In this document: piece after piece, positions 53,975 through 61,987 of the stretch
Layout of the letters: the number at the start of each line of letters is the position of its first letter
Position numbering within the stretch: position 1 is the stretch's first letter
Assembly: GCA_046291875.1 (NCBI GenBank)
Contig: JBKBSF010000008.1
Coordinates: 96,913 to 160,912 of the forward strand
DNA length: 64,000 nucleotides
Direction of reading: 5' to 3'
From: SKVR01 sp046291875
Lineage (GTDB): Bacteria > Bacteroidota > Bacteroidia > Bacteroidales > UBA7960
The notes under the pieces: model-generated
The model's input: the letters and a program-made list of their open reading frames with translations, nothing else
Told to the model about the DNA's origin: nothing
Databases searched by the model: none
Translations under genes and position numbers: made by a program

Positions 53975-54268
53975 ATGCTCAAAAAACTTAAAGCCCGATG
54001 GAATATTACCAGCAATGTGCAATTGGTGCTCATTCTGCTGGTATTCTCCATTACCGGAAGTGCCACCTTATACGTTCGGAGATTTATTTTTGACTGGATA
54101 GGCATTACCGGCGATACCAGTTTGTGGCTGCGCATTCCGCTTTACATACTGATTATATTCCCCATTTACCAGGTACTTTTCCTGATTTTCGGCGCACTCC
54201 TGGGGCAGTTCAGGTTTGCGTGGGAATTTGAAAAGAAGATGCTTTCGCGCTTCCGGTTCAGGAAATAG
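53975..54268 (+). CDS. Small DUF6787-like membrane protein
   Basis: A 97-residue protein with two membrane helices (about residues 13-33, LVLILLVFSITGSATL, and 50-75, LRIPLYILIIFPIYQVLFLI) and a basic C-terminus (KKMLSRFRFRK). The helix-turn FDWIGITGDTSLWLR between them resembles small Bacteroidota proteins I know as DUF6787; the name is tentative. Function unknown. The start at 53975 (MLKKLKARWNI) is preferred to an ATG 15 codons upstream because it begins with the usual basic amphipathic segment. Confidence 0.7.
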   Translation: MLKKLKARWNITSNVQLVLILLVFSITGSATLYVRRFIFDWIGITGDTSLWLRIPLYILIIFPIYQVLFLIFGALLGQFRFAWEFEKKMLSRFRFRK

Positions 54269-54300
54269 CTCACCAGCCGTAGATCAAACAACAGGCAACC

Positions 54301-54753
54301 ATGGCATACGAACAGCTTAAACTCAGCAATCAAATCTGTTTTCCGGTATATGCTGCCTCCCGGCTCATCACCCGCGAGTACCAGCCCCATCTTGACCGGC
54401 TGGGCATCACCTACCCTCAGTACCTGGTGCTGATGGTGCTGTGGGAGCAGGACCACCAGCCGGTAAACGATATTGCCCGTAGGCTCATCCTCAACACCAA
54501 CACCATTACCCCTTTGCTCAAGCGGTTACAGGCCCAGGGCATCATCCACCGCGAGCGCTCCACCGAGGATGAACGCAAGGTAATTGTAAGCCTTACTCAA
54601 AAAGGGAAGGAATTGCAGGAAGAAGCCGCACAAATTCCGCAACAACTGGTGGCCGATCTGCTGAATGGCCCCATCAAAACAGAAGAACTGCTGGCTTTGA
54701 AACAGCAACTGTATGAACTGATAGATTTTCTGAACCGCCACGAAACGGAATAG
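54301..54753 (+). CDS. ohrR: MarR family organic-peroxide sensor (OhrR-like)
   Basis: A 150-residue winged-helix regulator. LSNQICFPVYAASRLITREY near the N-terminus contains the redox cysteine (Cys13) of OhrR proteins. ITYPQYLVLMVLWEQ, the recognition helix RLILNTNTITPLLKRLQ and the wing RERSTEDERKVIVSLT follow the family order. Oxidation of the Cys by organic peroxides would release it from DNA. No ohr gene is visible nearby; the glutathione peroxidase gene is the closest candidate target. Confidence 0.9.
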   Translation: MAYEQLKLSNQICFPVYAASRLITREYQPHLDRLGITYPQYLVLMVLWEQDHQPVNDIARRLILNTNTITPLLKRLQAQGIIHRERSTEDERKVIVSLTQKGKELQEEAAQIPQQLVADLLNGPIKTEELLALKQQLYELIDFLNRHETE

Positions 54754-54762
54754 AGCCTCTCT

Positions 54763-54918
54763 GGTTGTTGAGCCTACTCCTGGTCGTTGAGCCTCCTCCT
54801 GGTCGTTGAGCCTGTCGAAACGACCTTTACACGAAAATATCACAGACGCTTCGACGGGTGGTCGTTGAGCCTGTCGAAACGACCTTTACACGAAAATATC
54901 ACAGACGCTTCGACGGGT
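54763..54918. repeat. Tandem repeats downstream of ohrR
   Basis: Two 19-bp near-identical units (54763-54781, 54782-54800) lead into two perfect 59-bp units (54801-54859 and 54860-54918), followed by a degenerate third start. Each long unit opens with a 25-nt inverted repeat, GGTCGTT-N11-AACGACC. The patch lies in the gap between the convergent ohrR and purL genes. Confidence 0.85.
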
Positions 54919-54961
54919 GGTCAGTGAGTACATCGAACTGCTCAGCGACCAGACCATTCTA

Positions 54962-57900
54962 CTACTTCCGCTCCTCCACCCATTTGCGTGCATTTACGAA
55001 GGCTTCCAGCCAGGGGCTCACCTCGTCTTTTTTGCGGTCGGCAGGATAATGGGCCCATTGCCATGGGAAGATGGCCCGCTCAAGGTGGGGCATCATGGCA
55101 AGGTGGCGGCCATCGTTGGAGCAGATGGCGGCTGCATTGTAGTTGCTGCCGTTGGGATTGGCCGGATAGGTATTGTAGCCATACACGCCGGGGATATGGT
55201 ACTGGTCTTCGGTAAGGGGCAGGCGGAACTTTCCTTCGCCGTGGGCAATCCAGACTCCCAGGCGGGTGCCCGCAAGGGTCTTAAGCATCACCGATGAATT
55301 TTCAAAGATTTCCATATTTACAAAGCCCGACTCGAACTTGTGACTGTCGTTGTGCAGCATCTGAGGTTTGTTGGTATGGTCGGGATACACCAGCCCCAGC
55401 TCCACCATGAGCTGGCAGCCGTTGCAGATTCCCAGACTCAGGGTGTTGTCGCGCTTGTAGAAGTTATCCAGGGCGGTGCGGGCCTTCTCATTGTAAAGGA
55501 AAGCACCGGCCCAGCCTTTGGCCGAACCCATTACGTCGGAGTTGGAGAAACCTCCCACAAAAACGATAACGTCAATCGCTTCGAGGGTTTCGCGGCCGTT
55601 GATGAGGTCGGTCATGTGTACATCTTTCACGTCGAAGCCAGCCAGGAAGAGGGAGTAGGCCATTTCGCGGTCGCCATTCACCCCTTTTTCGCGGATGATG
55701 GCGGCTTTGGCCTTACGTTGTCCGGCAGGAGCTGCTTCTTTCAGTCCCAGGCTTTCCAGGGTTCCCGCAAATGCAGGCAGGAAACGGTACTCCAGCACCT
55801 GGTTTTTGTAGTGGGTATACCTTTCGCGGGCCAGGTGTTCGCCGCTCTGCTTGCGGTCGAGCAGGTAGGAAGTTTTGTACCACAACTCACGCAGGGGGTC
55901 GATATCCAGTGCCAGTTCCTCTGCTTTCCCTTTGATAATAAGCTTACGCTCCGGCACCGGGCTACCCAATACGGAGTATGATATATCGTACTTTTCGAGG
56001 ATGCGGTTTACGCCAGCCATATCCTGTACCTGTATTACAACACCGGGGCTTTCGCTGAAGAGGATTTTCACCAGGTCTGTCTCTTCTTCGAAGGCCGACA
56101 GCTCGGCGCTGATACCCCAGGAGGCATTGGCAAAACACATCTCCAGCAGGGTGGTCACCAGTCCGCCTGCCGAAATATCGTGACCAGCCAGCACCAGTCC
56201 TTCTTCAATCATCTCCTGCACGGCATCGAAGGCATCGCCAAAATAGTATGCATCGCCCACAGTGGGAGCGTCGTTGCCCAGCTGGTTGAGCACCTGGGCC
56301 AGACTACTGCCGCCCAGCTTGAAGGCATCGTAAGAAAAGTCGATATGGAGCAGCTGGGTGTTGCTGTCTTTCACCAGCACCGGTTCTACCACGCGGCGCA
56401 CGTCGGAGACCTCGGCCACCGAGCTTACAATCACCGTTCCGGGCGAGAACACCTGCTTGCCATCTTTGTATTTCTGGGTCATGGAAAGGCTGTCCTTGCC
56501 GGTGGGCACGTTGATGCCCAGCTTGCAAACGAAATCGCTGAGGGCTTCTACGGCGGCGTAGAGGCGTGCATCTTCGCCGGGGTTTTTGCAGGGCCACATC
56601 CAGTTGGCGCTGAGGCTTACGCCCTGCAGGCCATGGGTGAGCGGCGCCCACACCAGGTTGGTAAGGGCTTCGGCCACCGCCATCACCGAGCCCGCTGCGG
56701 GGTCGATAAGGGCCACGGCGGGCGCATGCCCGATGGAGGTGGCTACCCCCTGCTTTCCGCGATAGTCGATGGCGGTAACGCCCAGGTTGTTCAGCGGCAG
56801 CTGCACCTCGCCGGCACACTGCTGCTTGGCAATGCGACCCGTTACGGAGCGGTCCACCTTGTTGGTGAGCCAGTCTTTGCAGGCCACCGCCTCCAGCTGA
56901 AGCACCTGCTCAAGGTATTGCTGTATCTGTGAAATATCGTATTGCAGGGGTTTGAACTTTGCATCCTCCTGCTTGTCGTTCATGATGGTTTTGGGGGCAT
57001 TGCCAAACATATCGTCCAGTTGCAGGTCGATGGGGGCATTGCCCTTGTCGTCCATAAACTTCAGATGCTTGTCGCCGGTGGTTTCGCCCACCACATACAT
57101 GGGTGCGCGCTCGCGCTCGGCCACCCGGCGCAGGTCTTCGATATCCTTCTGGTGTATCACCAGCCCCATGCGCTCCTGCGACTCGTTGCCCACAATCTCG
57201 CGGGCCGAGAGGGTGGGGTCGCCGATGGGCAGCTTATCCAGATGGATGGTACCCCCGGTGGCTTCCACCAGCTCCGACAGGCAGTTGAGGTGGCCGCCGG
57301 CGCCATGGTCGTGGATGGAGATGATGGGATTGTCGTCGCGCTCTACCATGGCACGGATGGCATTCATGGCACGTTTCTGCATTTCAGGATTGGAGCGCTG
57401 CACCGCATTGAGCTCGATGGCATTGGCAAACTCGCCTGTGGCCACCGACGAAACGGCACCACCGCCCATACCGATGCGGTAGTTGTCGCCACCCAGCACC
57501 ACCACCTTATCGCCTTTTACCGGCTCATCCTTCAGGCTGTCGCTTTTGCGGCCGTAGCCGATACCACCGGCCAGCATAATCACCTTGTCGAAGGCGTAGG
57601 TGCGGTCGTTTTCGGCATGCTCGAAGGTAAGCACCGAACCGCAGATGAGCGGCTGGCCAAATTTATTACCAAAATCGCTGGCGCCATTGGAGGCTTTGAT
57701 GAGGATTTGTTCGGGGGTCTGGTACAACCAGGGGCGCTCGGCCACACCCTTTTCCCATTCACGCCCCCCGTCGGGACGCGGATAGGCGGTCATATACACC
57801 GCTGTGCCCGCCAGGGGCAGCGAGCCTTTTCCGCCGGCCAGGCGGTCGCGGATTTCCCCGCCGGTGCCGGTGGCCGCCCCGTTGAAAGGCTCCACGGTGG

Positions 57901-58657
57901 TGGGGAAGTTATGGGTTTCGGCCTTCAGCGAGATAACGCTTTCAAACTCCTTCTCGGTGAAGAAATCGGGCTTGTCCTGGGTAAGGGGTGCAAACTGCAC
58001 CGCATAGGGTCCCTGCACAAAGGCCACATTGTCCTTGTAGGCCGACACCAGGAAGTTGGGATTATCTTTGGAGGTTTTCTTGATGAGCTGAAACAGGGTA
58101 CTGGGCTTCTCCTGCCCGTCGATGACAAAGGTGCCGTTGAAGATTTTGTGGCGGCAGTGCTCGGAGTTTACCTGCGAGAAGCCAAACACCTCGCTGTCGG
58201 TAAGCTTGCGCCCCAGGCGTTTGCTCAGGGCATTGAGGTAGGCAATCTCATCGTCGCTCAGCGCCAGACCTTCGCGCTGGTTGTACCCCTCCACATCGTC
58301 GATATACACGATGGGGTCGGGCTGCTTGTCGATGGTGAAGATTTGCTGGTTGAGGCCATGGTAGAGGGCCTGCAGCATGGGGTCGTATGTGGCATCAGGC
58401 CCCTGTGCTTTAAAAAATTCCTCGATACGCACTACCCCTTCGATGCCCATGTTCTGGGTAATTTCCACGGCATTGGTACTCCAGGGGGTAATCATCTCGC
58501 GGCGAGGCCCCACAAACCAGCCCTCTAGCTCCTGCGCAGGCAAGTGGCTGGCGCCGCTGAAAAGCCATTGAAGTTTGGAAATATCTGTAGCCTGCAGCGG
58601 GTTTTTTACTTCCACTGCAATGAACTGGTGGGCGTTGCCGCCGAAAAGAAGTACCAT
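54962..58657 (-). CDS. purL: Phosphoribosylformylglycinamidine synthase, large single-chain type
   Basis: A 1231-residue enzyme for the fourth step of purine synthesis. Residues about 160-960 hold the two synthetase halves (VNSEHCRHKIFNGTFVIDG, LKAETHNFPTTVEPFNGAAT, SIHDHGAGGHLNCLSELVEA, GVSLSANWMWPCKNPGED, VLAGHDISAGGLVTTLLEM). The C-terminal 280 residues are a class I glutamine amidotransferase with nucleophile Cys in LGICNGCQLMVELG and the HGEGKFRLP segment. The short PurS-like N-terminus begins MVLLFGGNAHQFIAVEV. This fused form replaces separate PurS/PurL/PurQ. It appears to be transcribed alone. Confidence 0.95.
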   Translation of the reverse strand: MVLLFGGNAHQFIAVEVKNPLQATDISKLQWLFSGASHLPAQELEGWFVGPRREMITPWSTNAVEITQNMGIEGVVRIEEFFKAQGPDATYDPMLQALYHGLNQQIFTIDKQPDPIVYIDDVEGYNQREGLALSDDEIAYLNALSKRLGRKLTDSEVFGFSQVNSEHCRHKIFNGTFVIDGQEKPSTLFQLIKKTSKDNPNFLVSAYKDNVAFVQGPYAVQFAPLTQDKPDFFTEKEFESVISLKAETHNFPTTVEPFNGAATGTGGEIRDRLAGGKGSLPLAGTAVYMTAYPRPDGGREWEKGVAERPWLYQTPEQILIKASNGASDFGNKFGQPLICGSVLTFEHAENDRTYAFDKVIMLAGGIGYGRKSDSLKDEPVKGDKVVVLGGDNYRIGMGGGAVSSVATGEFANAIELNAVQRSNPEMQKRAMNAIRAMVERDDNPIISIHDHGAGGHLNCLSELVEATGGTIHLDKLPIGDPTLSAREIVGNESQERMGLVIHQKDIEDLRRVAERERAPMYVVGETTGDKHLKFMDDKGNAPIDLQLDDMFGNAPKTIMNDKQEDAKFKPLQYDISQIQQYLEQVLQLEAVACKDWLTNKVDRSVTGRIAKQQCAGEVQLPLNNLGVTAIDYRGKQGVATSIGHAPAVALIDPAAGSVMAVAEALTNLVWAPLTHGLQGVSLSANWMWPCKNPGEDARLYAAVEALSDFVCKLGINVPTGKDSLSMTQKYKDGKQVFSPGTVIVSSVAEVSDVRRVVEPVLVKDSNTQLLHIDFSYDAFKLGGSSLAQVLNQLGNDAPTVGDAYYFGDAFDAVQEMIEEGLVLAGHDISAGGLVTTLLEMCFANASWGISAELSAFEEETDLVKILFSESPGVVIQVQDMAGVNRILEKYDISYSVLGSPVPERKLIIKGKAEELALDIDPLRELWYKTSYLLDRKQSGEHLARERYTHYKNQVLEYRFLPAFAGTLESLGLKEAAPAGQRKAKAAIIREKGVNGDREMAYSLFLAGFDVKDVHMTDLINGRETLEAIDVIVFVGGFSNSDVMGSAKGWAGAFLYNEKARTALDNFYKRDNTLSLGICNGCQLMVELGLVYPDHTNKPQMLHNDSHKFESGFVNMEIFENSSVMLKTLAGTRLGVWIAHGEGKFRLPLTEDQYHIPGVYGYNTYPANPNGSNYNAAAICSNDGRHLAMMPHLERAIFPWQWAHYPADRKKDEVSPWLEAFVNARKWVEERK

Positions 58658-58979
58658 GGAGAAAGGAATTTGAGATTTGGAAAACTCTGCAAAATTAACA
58701 ATTCTTCAATTTATTACCCGGCTTTTTAGCAGGAGTTTTCGATGGTTGTAATGCCAGTGCATAGAGTGGATTGAGGATGCCCTGGGTACAATAGGCTCCC
58801 AATGCTTGCTTAATGGGCGGGCGATTGGGGTTTGATGGAAGTAAAAGATCAGGATACAGGACAGACACACTCCTTGCGGAACACTGCAGATTTTCAATAT
58901 TCTCAGGGTCGTTTGCTAATGTTTCTGCAAACTCTGCCCCTTGCCCATATTTTAGCTTTATCCATAACATCCGATTTTT
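58658..58979. other. 322-bp region between purL and the AbiE pair
   Basis: A TAATTTTG on the minus strand (58697-58690) fits the -7 consensus and could serve purL. A minus-strand open frame (58695-58970, 91 codons, ending AKKPGNKLKNC) exists, but it has biased, Pro/Ser-rich content and no family I recognise. I treat it as unproven. Confidence 0.4.
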
Positions 58980-59771
58980 CTACATTTTTTCAATCAATTC
59001 TTTTTTCAACCAATCAAAAGCATCACTTTGATTGTATTCAATTTCAGGACTAAGCAATCCTTCCATATCACCTACAAACTCAGCACTTATCTCTTTCTGT
59101 TCTATGTTAAGCAAAAACTCTTTTTTACCTGGAGGTCTTTTCCCCGTTCCAAAGGAAGTATATTCTTTAAAACAAGTTATGATTTGCTCATAGTCCAAAT
59201 CCTTTTTTTTCCGAGTAAAATCTAAATCAAACAAATCTCTTCCTTTGCTTCGTTGATAAAGTGCTCTCAGCTTTGTTCCTAAAAGCTCGTTTATATTGTA
59301 CGTTCTAATCTGCGCTTTACCAGAGAACCATTCACTTTTAACTTCATAAGGAAAATCAACCCAATCAAGTACATTAAAATGTTCCTTGCAGTTTATTTCG
59401 AGTTTCAATCGCATTCGTATATCTTCATATTCCGACGTAAATCGATACAAAGCTTTGGCTCCATGTCCACGAACTTGTGTTGTCCTTTTCTCTTCGAAGA
59501 AGGTAATAACCTCATTTAGCCTTTCCATTATGGGTTTTACTGGGCCTTTTTTAATTTGCACCAAATCAATATCCTCAGAATATCGGGGTGCGGGATTAAG
59601 ATAGAGTTTATGTAAAGCCGTTCCACCTCTGAACGCAAGGTTTTCTCTCAGAAAGTCATCAGAGAAAATTTCCACTAAGGTTCGGGAAATAATCAAATCC
59701 TGCTCAACCTGCGAAAACTCTTTCCATGGTGCATACCTCTGCCACATTGCTATATATGGTTTAGGTATCAT
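58980..59771 (-). CDS. AbiEii/AbiGii-type nucleotidyltransferase toxin
   Basis: A 263-residue protein with the DNA polymerase beta-like nucleotidyltransferase core: LAFRGGTALHKLYLNPAP (Gly-Gly loop) and YSEDIDLVQIKK (catalytic acidic pair), near residues 42-75, then the later acidic/aromatic segment RLKLEINCKEHFNVLDWVDF. Such proteins are the toxins of type IV AbiE systems and block growth or phage propagation by modifying tRNA or other RNA. The start (ATG at 59771) overlaps the stop of the upstream regulator gene by 4 bp (ATGA), as expected for an AbiE operon. Base composition is clearly more AT-rich than the neighbouring purL. Confidence 0.87.
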   Translation of the reverse strand: MIPKPYIAMWQRYAPWKEFSQVEQDLIISRTLVEIFSDDFLRENLAFRGGTALHKLYLNPAPRYSEDIDLVQIKKGPVKPIMERLNEVITFFEEKRTTQVRGHGAKALYRFTSEYEDIRMRLKLEINCKEHFNVLDWVDFPYEVKSEWFSGKAQIRTYNINELLGTKLRALYQRSKGRDLFDLDFTRKKKDLDYEQIITCFKEYTSFGTGKRPPGKKEFLLNIEQKEISAEFVGDMEGLLSPEIEYNQSDAFDWLKKELIEKM

Positions 59772-60559
59772 AAATCGCTTTCTAATTTTACATTAACATC
59801 TACTTTCCACTTATTATCAACTGCACCTGGTTTTTCTTTCGATTTTGGACTTAACAGGACAGGAAAAAAGTTTTTAGCTTTTAGTTCTGCATAAATCATT
59901 TCTTGATACTCTTCTTTGACACCAAGTACTTCAAGTAAAAAACCAAATCTTTGCAAAGTGCTTTTATTAGGATACCAGCTTATGAGTTCTGCCAAATCAG
60001 ATTCTGTTAATTCTTCAGTCAGTTCTTCAATGGTCGCAAGCATTCGGTTTATCCCGCCCAGTTTGGTCTGATGATGTATTAAATCAACAATTGTCAAAGC
60101 TGGGCTGGATATTTTAAAAATTCCTGCATCTGATTTCTTTTCCTGAATATTTTTATCAACCCATTTGGTTGCTGTGAAAAACCTAATGTCTAAAGTATTT
60201 TTTGATATATCATTTAACTTTGGTTTTTCGGTTATCAAGTAATCTCGTTGAATTTGCTGGTGACTTGCTCCATGAAATTTTGCGGCGGAGAATAAACCTA
60301 CATAGTAGTTTCTATTCAGATGATTAAATAGTTTTTCACAGTACAGTTGAATCGGAAGTTTTCTTGCCGAAGAATAACGAGGTGTGATAATTAAATAAAA
60401 ACCTTTACGAAGATTTACTATTTCTCCTTTTTCTGAAAGTCTAAGAAGCTCAAATTTCAAAGAATTGCTGCTACCTGTTGTTTGCTTAGCAATTTCATTC
60501 AGTGAAAATGAGTAGGTTTCTATTGATAACAGATATTTTATATACTCTTTAGCATTCAT
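59768..60559 (-). CDS. AbiEi-type antitoxin / transcriptional regulator
   Basis: A 263-residue protein with an N-terminal winged-helix region (about residues 1-60: SFSLNEIAKQTTGSSNSLKF, SEKGEIVNLRKGFYLIITP) and a C-terminal AbiEi-like domain (YYVGLFSAAKFHGASHQQ near 92, IFKISSPALTIVDLIHHQTK near 145). AbiEi antitoxins repress their operon and neutralise the nucleotidyltransferase without direct binding (type IV). It is encoded upstream of, and overlapping, the toxin gene. Confidence 0.85.
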   Translation of the reverse strand: MNAKEYIKYLLSIETYSFSLNEIAKQTTGSSNSLKFELLRLSEKGEIVNLRKGFYLIITPRYSSARKLPIQLYCEKLFNHLNRNYYVGLFSAAKFHGASHQQIQRDYLITEKPKLNDISKNTLDIRFFTATKWVDKNIQEKKSDAGIFKISSPALTIVDLIHHQTKLGGINRMLATIEELTEELTESDLAELISWYPNKSTLQRFGFLLEVLGVKEEYQEMIYAELKAKNFFPVLLSPKSKEKPGAVDNKWKVDVNVKLESDL

Positions 60560-61322
60560 GTTTAGAAATTATTCCATAAAAGTATCAAAATAATCTACTA
60601 TTCTCAAATTATTACTACAATTTCTTTATGCGATAGCAATAAAACAACTCTTTTAATCCCGAAAGCCTTCGGGACGGAAGCGGGTCAGAGTGCGGGAATT
60701 TTACATATGCTATTTGTGGGTGGGTATTTGCACAGACTCTCGTTAGTATGAAACACAACTTTTGCATATCCCACCCCTAAATACCTACACCCAGCCCACA
60801 TCAAATAAAACAAAGCCCTTCATTTTCTGGCATTTCACACCCTCTAATATAGCACATTTAACTAACCCTCAAACAATTATATTTGAAAAAATAAGCACCC
60901 TGTTGGTAAGTAGCAAGCCCCTCACTCATAAACATCACCATCACCATCACCAACACCTCACCCCCATCGCCCCCTCCACAACTCATCCTCAATTTTTTAC
61001 CGGGTATATAAATATTTAACCTTTCAGTCTAATTTCTAAAAAAAACCCACCCTGCAACATCTTCGGATACGGTTTTTACCTATATTTAGATGCCAATTCT
61101 ACAGGGAAAGTCCCGAGACGGAAGAACGGAAAAGGGGAACCGCTGAGACACAAAGACGCAGGGAGTCGGAAGCGGCGTCGTGAAAAGATACCAAGCAAAT
61201 CATCTTCCCCCCATTCTCTAAAGTCTCTGAAAACTGTTTTCTTTACCTCTGACTCTATCAGTAATTTCGTAACCAACAACCATTTGGCAACAAGCCAAAC
61301 AGGATCCAATAAAGGCAAGAAA
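60560..61322. other. 763-bp AT-rich intergenic region with hairpins
   Basis: No convincing gene. A perfect 7-bp hairpin TCCCGAA-AGCC-TTCGGGA lies at 60657-60674. GGGTGGG near 60718 and CCCACCC near 60770 form a larger imperfect inverted repeat around a 50-bp loop. A CATCAC triplet run occurs near 60930-60950, and pyrimidine-rich tracts follow. The 60.6-60.8 kb part looks like a dispersed Bacteroidota repeat tail downstream or upstream of accessory genes. Confidence 0.45.
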
Positions 61323-61871
61323 ATGAAAAACAAGATATTAGAGACTTCAAAAAAACAAAGAAAAATTCTTAGTATAAGACTATACGGAGAAGATGATGAA
61401 TTCTGGTTGGGGTATGTGGAAGATTACAATCCAACAATAATTCAATTACGATATTTTGACCTATTAGGGCTTGAAGACGGAACTGTAATTATCCAGCAGG
61501 AGAATATTGAGAGCATAGAATTCAACTCGGAATACGAGAAATCATATGAATATATTATAAATATTCGAAATTCGTTAGACAATATTCCTAAAATAGTTGA
61601 ATTTAAAAACGGAGATGATTGGAGAACCCAATATTTATCTGACCTCAAGAAGCGAAAAGAGGTCATCTCTTTTAAGACAGATAGCGACATAACTATATAC
61701 GGATTTGTCGATGAACTGAACGAGAGTGATTTCTTGGTCAATCCAATCGGACACCTGGGAGAGAATGAAGGAAATACAATATATAAAATTGATGACATTT
61801 CATCTTTTTGGTTTGGAAGTAAAAAAAGTAAATTAAGGCAAGAGCTCAGTGTATGGAGAAAGAAAAAATAA
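61323..61871 (+). CDS. Protein of unknown function with two similar beta-rich halves
   Basis: A 182-residue protein from the ATG at 61323 (MKNKILETSKKQRK), or 195 from an ATG at 61284. No signal peptide or membrane helix. Two stretches look alike: RKILSIRLYGEDDEFWLGYVE ... IIQQENIESIEF (about residues 15-60) and KEVISFKTDSDITIYGFVDE ... IYKIDDISSFWFG (about 110-165). Each reads as a small Sm- or SH3-like barrel; this is a guess from the strand pattern. Low GC and lack of relatives in the neighbourhood suggest an accessory gene. Confidence 0.6.
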   Translation: MKNKILETSKKQRKILSIRLYGEDDEFWLGYVEDYNPTIIQLRYFDLLGLEDGTVIIQQENIESIEFNSEYEKSYEYIINIRNSLDNIPKIVEFKNGDDWRTQYLSDLKKRKEVISFKTDSDITIYGFVDELNESDFLVNPIGHLGENEGNTIYKIDDISSFWFGSKKSKLRQELSVWRKKK

Positions 61872-61987
61872 AAACTTGTGACCAACAAATTATAGACAGG
61901 AACGTAATCAGTATCAATAATTAATAACCACACGCCCCATACCCCATACCCAATCCTAACACCCTCACACCCTCACACCCTCGCACT

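Noticed and set aside
56942..58528. A 528-codon open frame on the plus strand opposite purL
   Set aside because: It is the mirror of a GC-rich, highly constrained gene. Its His/Gly/Val-rich composition is what the reverse strand of purL codons gives.
58695..58970. A 91-codon minus-strand frame between the AbiEii gene and purL
   Set aside because: It has biased, Pro/Ser-rich content, no recognised family and an overlapping frame of similar length. I left it as an unproven frame within the intergenic entry.
60920..60955. CATCAC triplet run that could encode a poly-His stretch
   Set aside because: The surrounding frame is low-complexity, Thr/Pro/His-rich and short. It reads as a simple repeat in spacer DNA.
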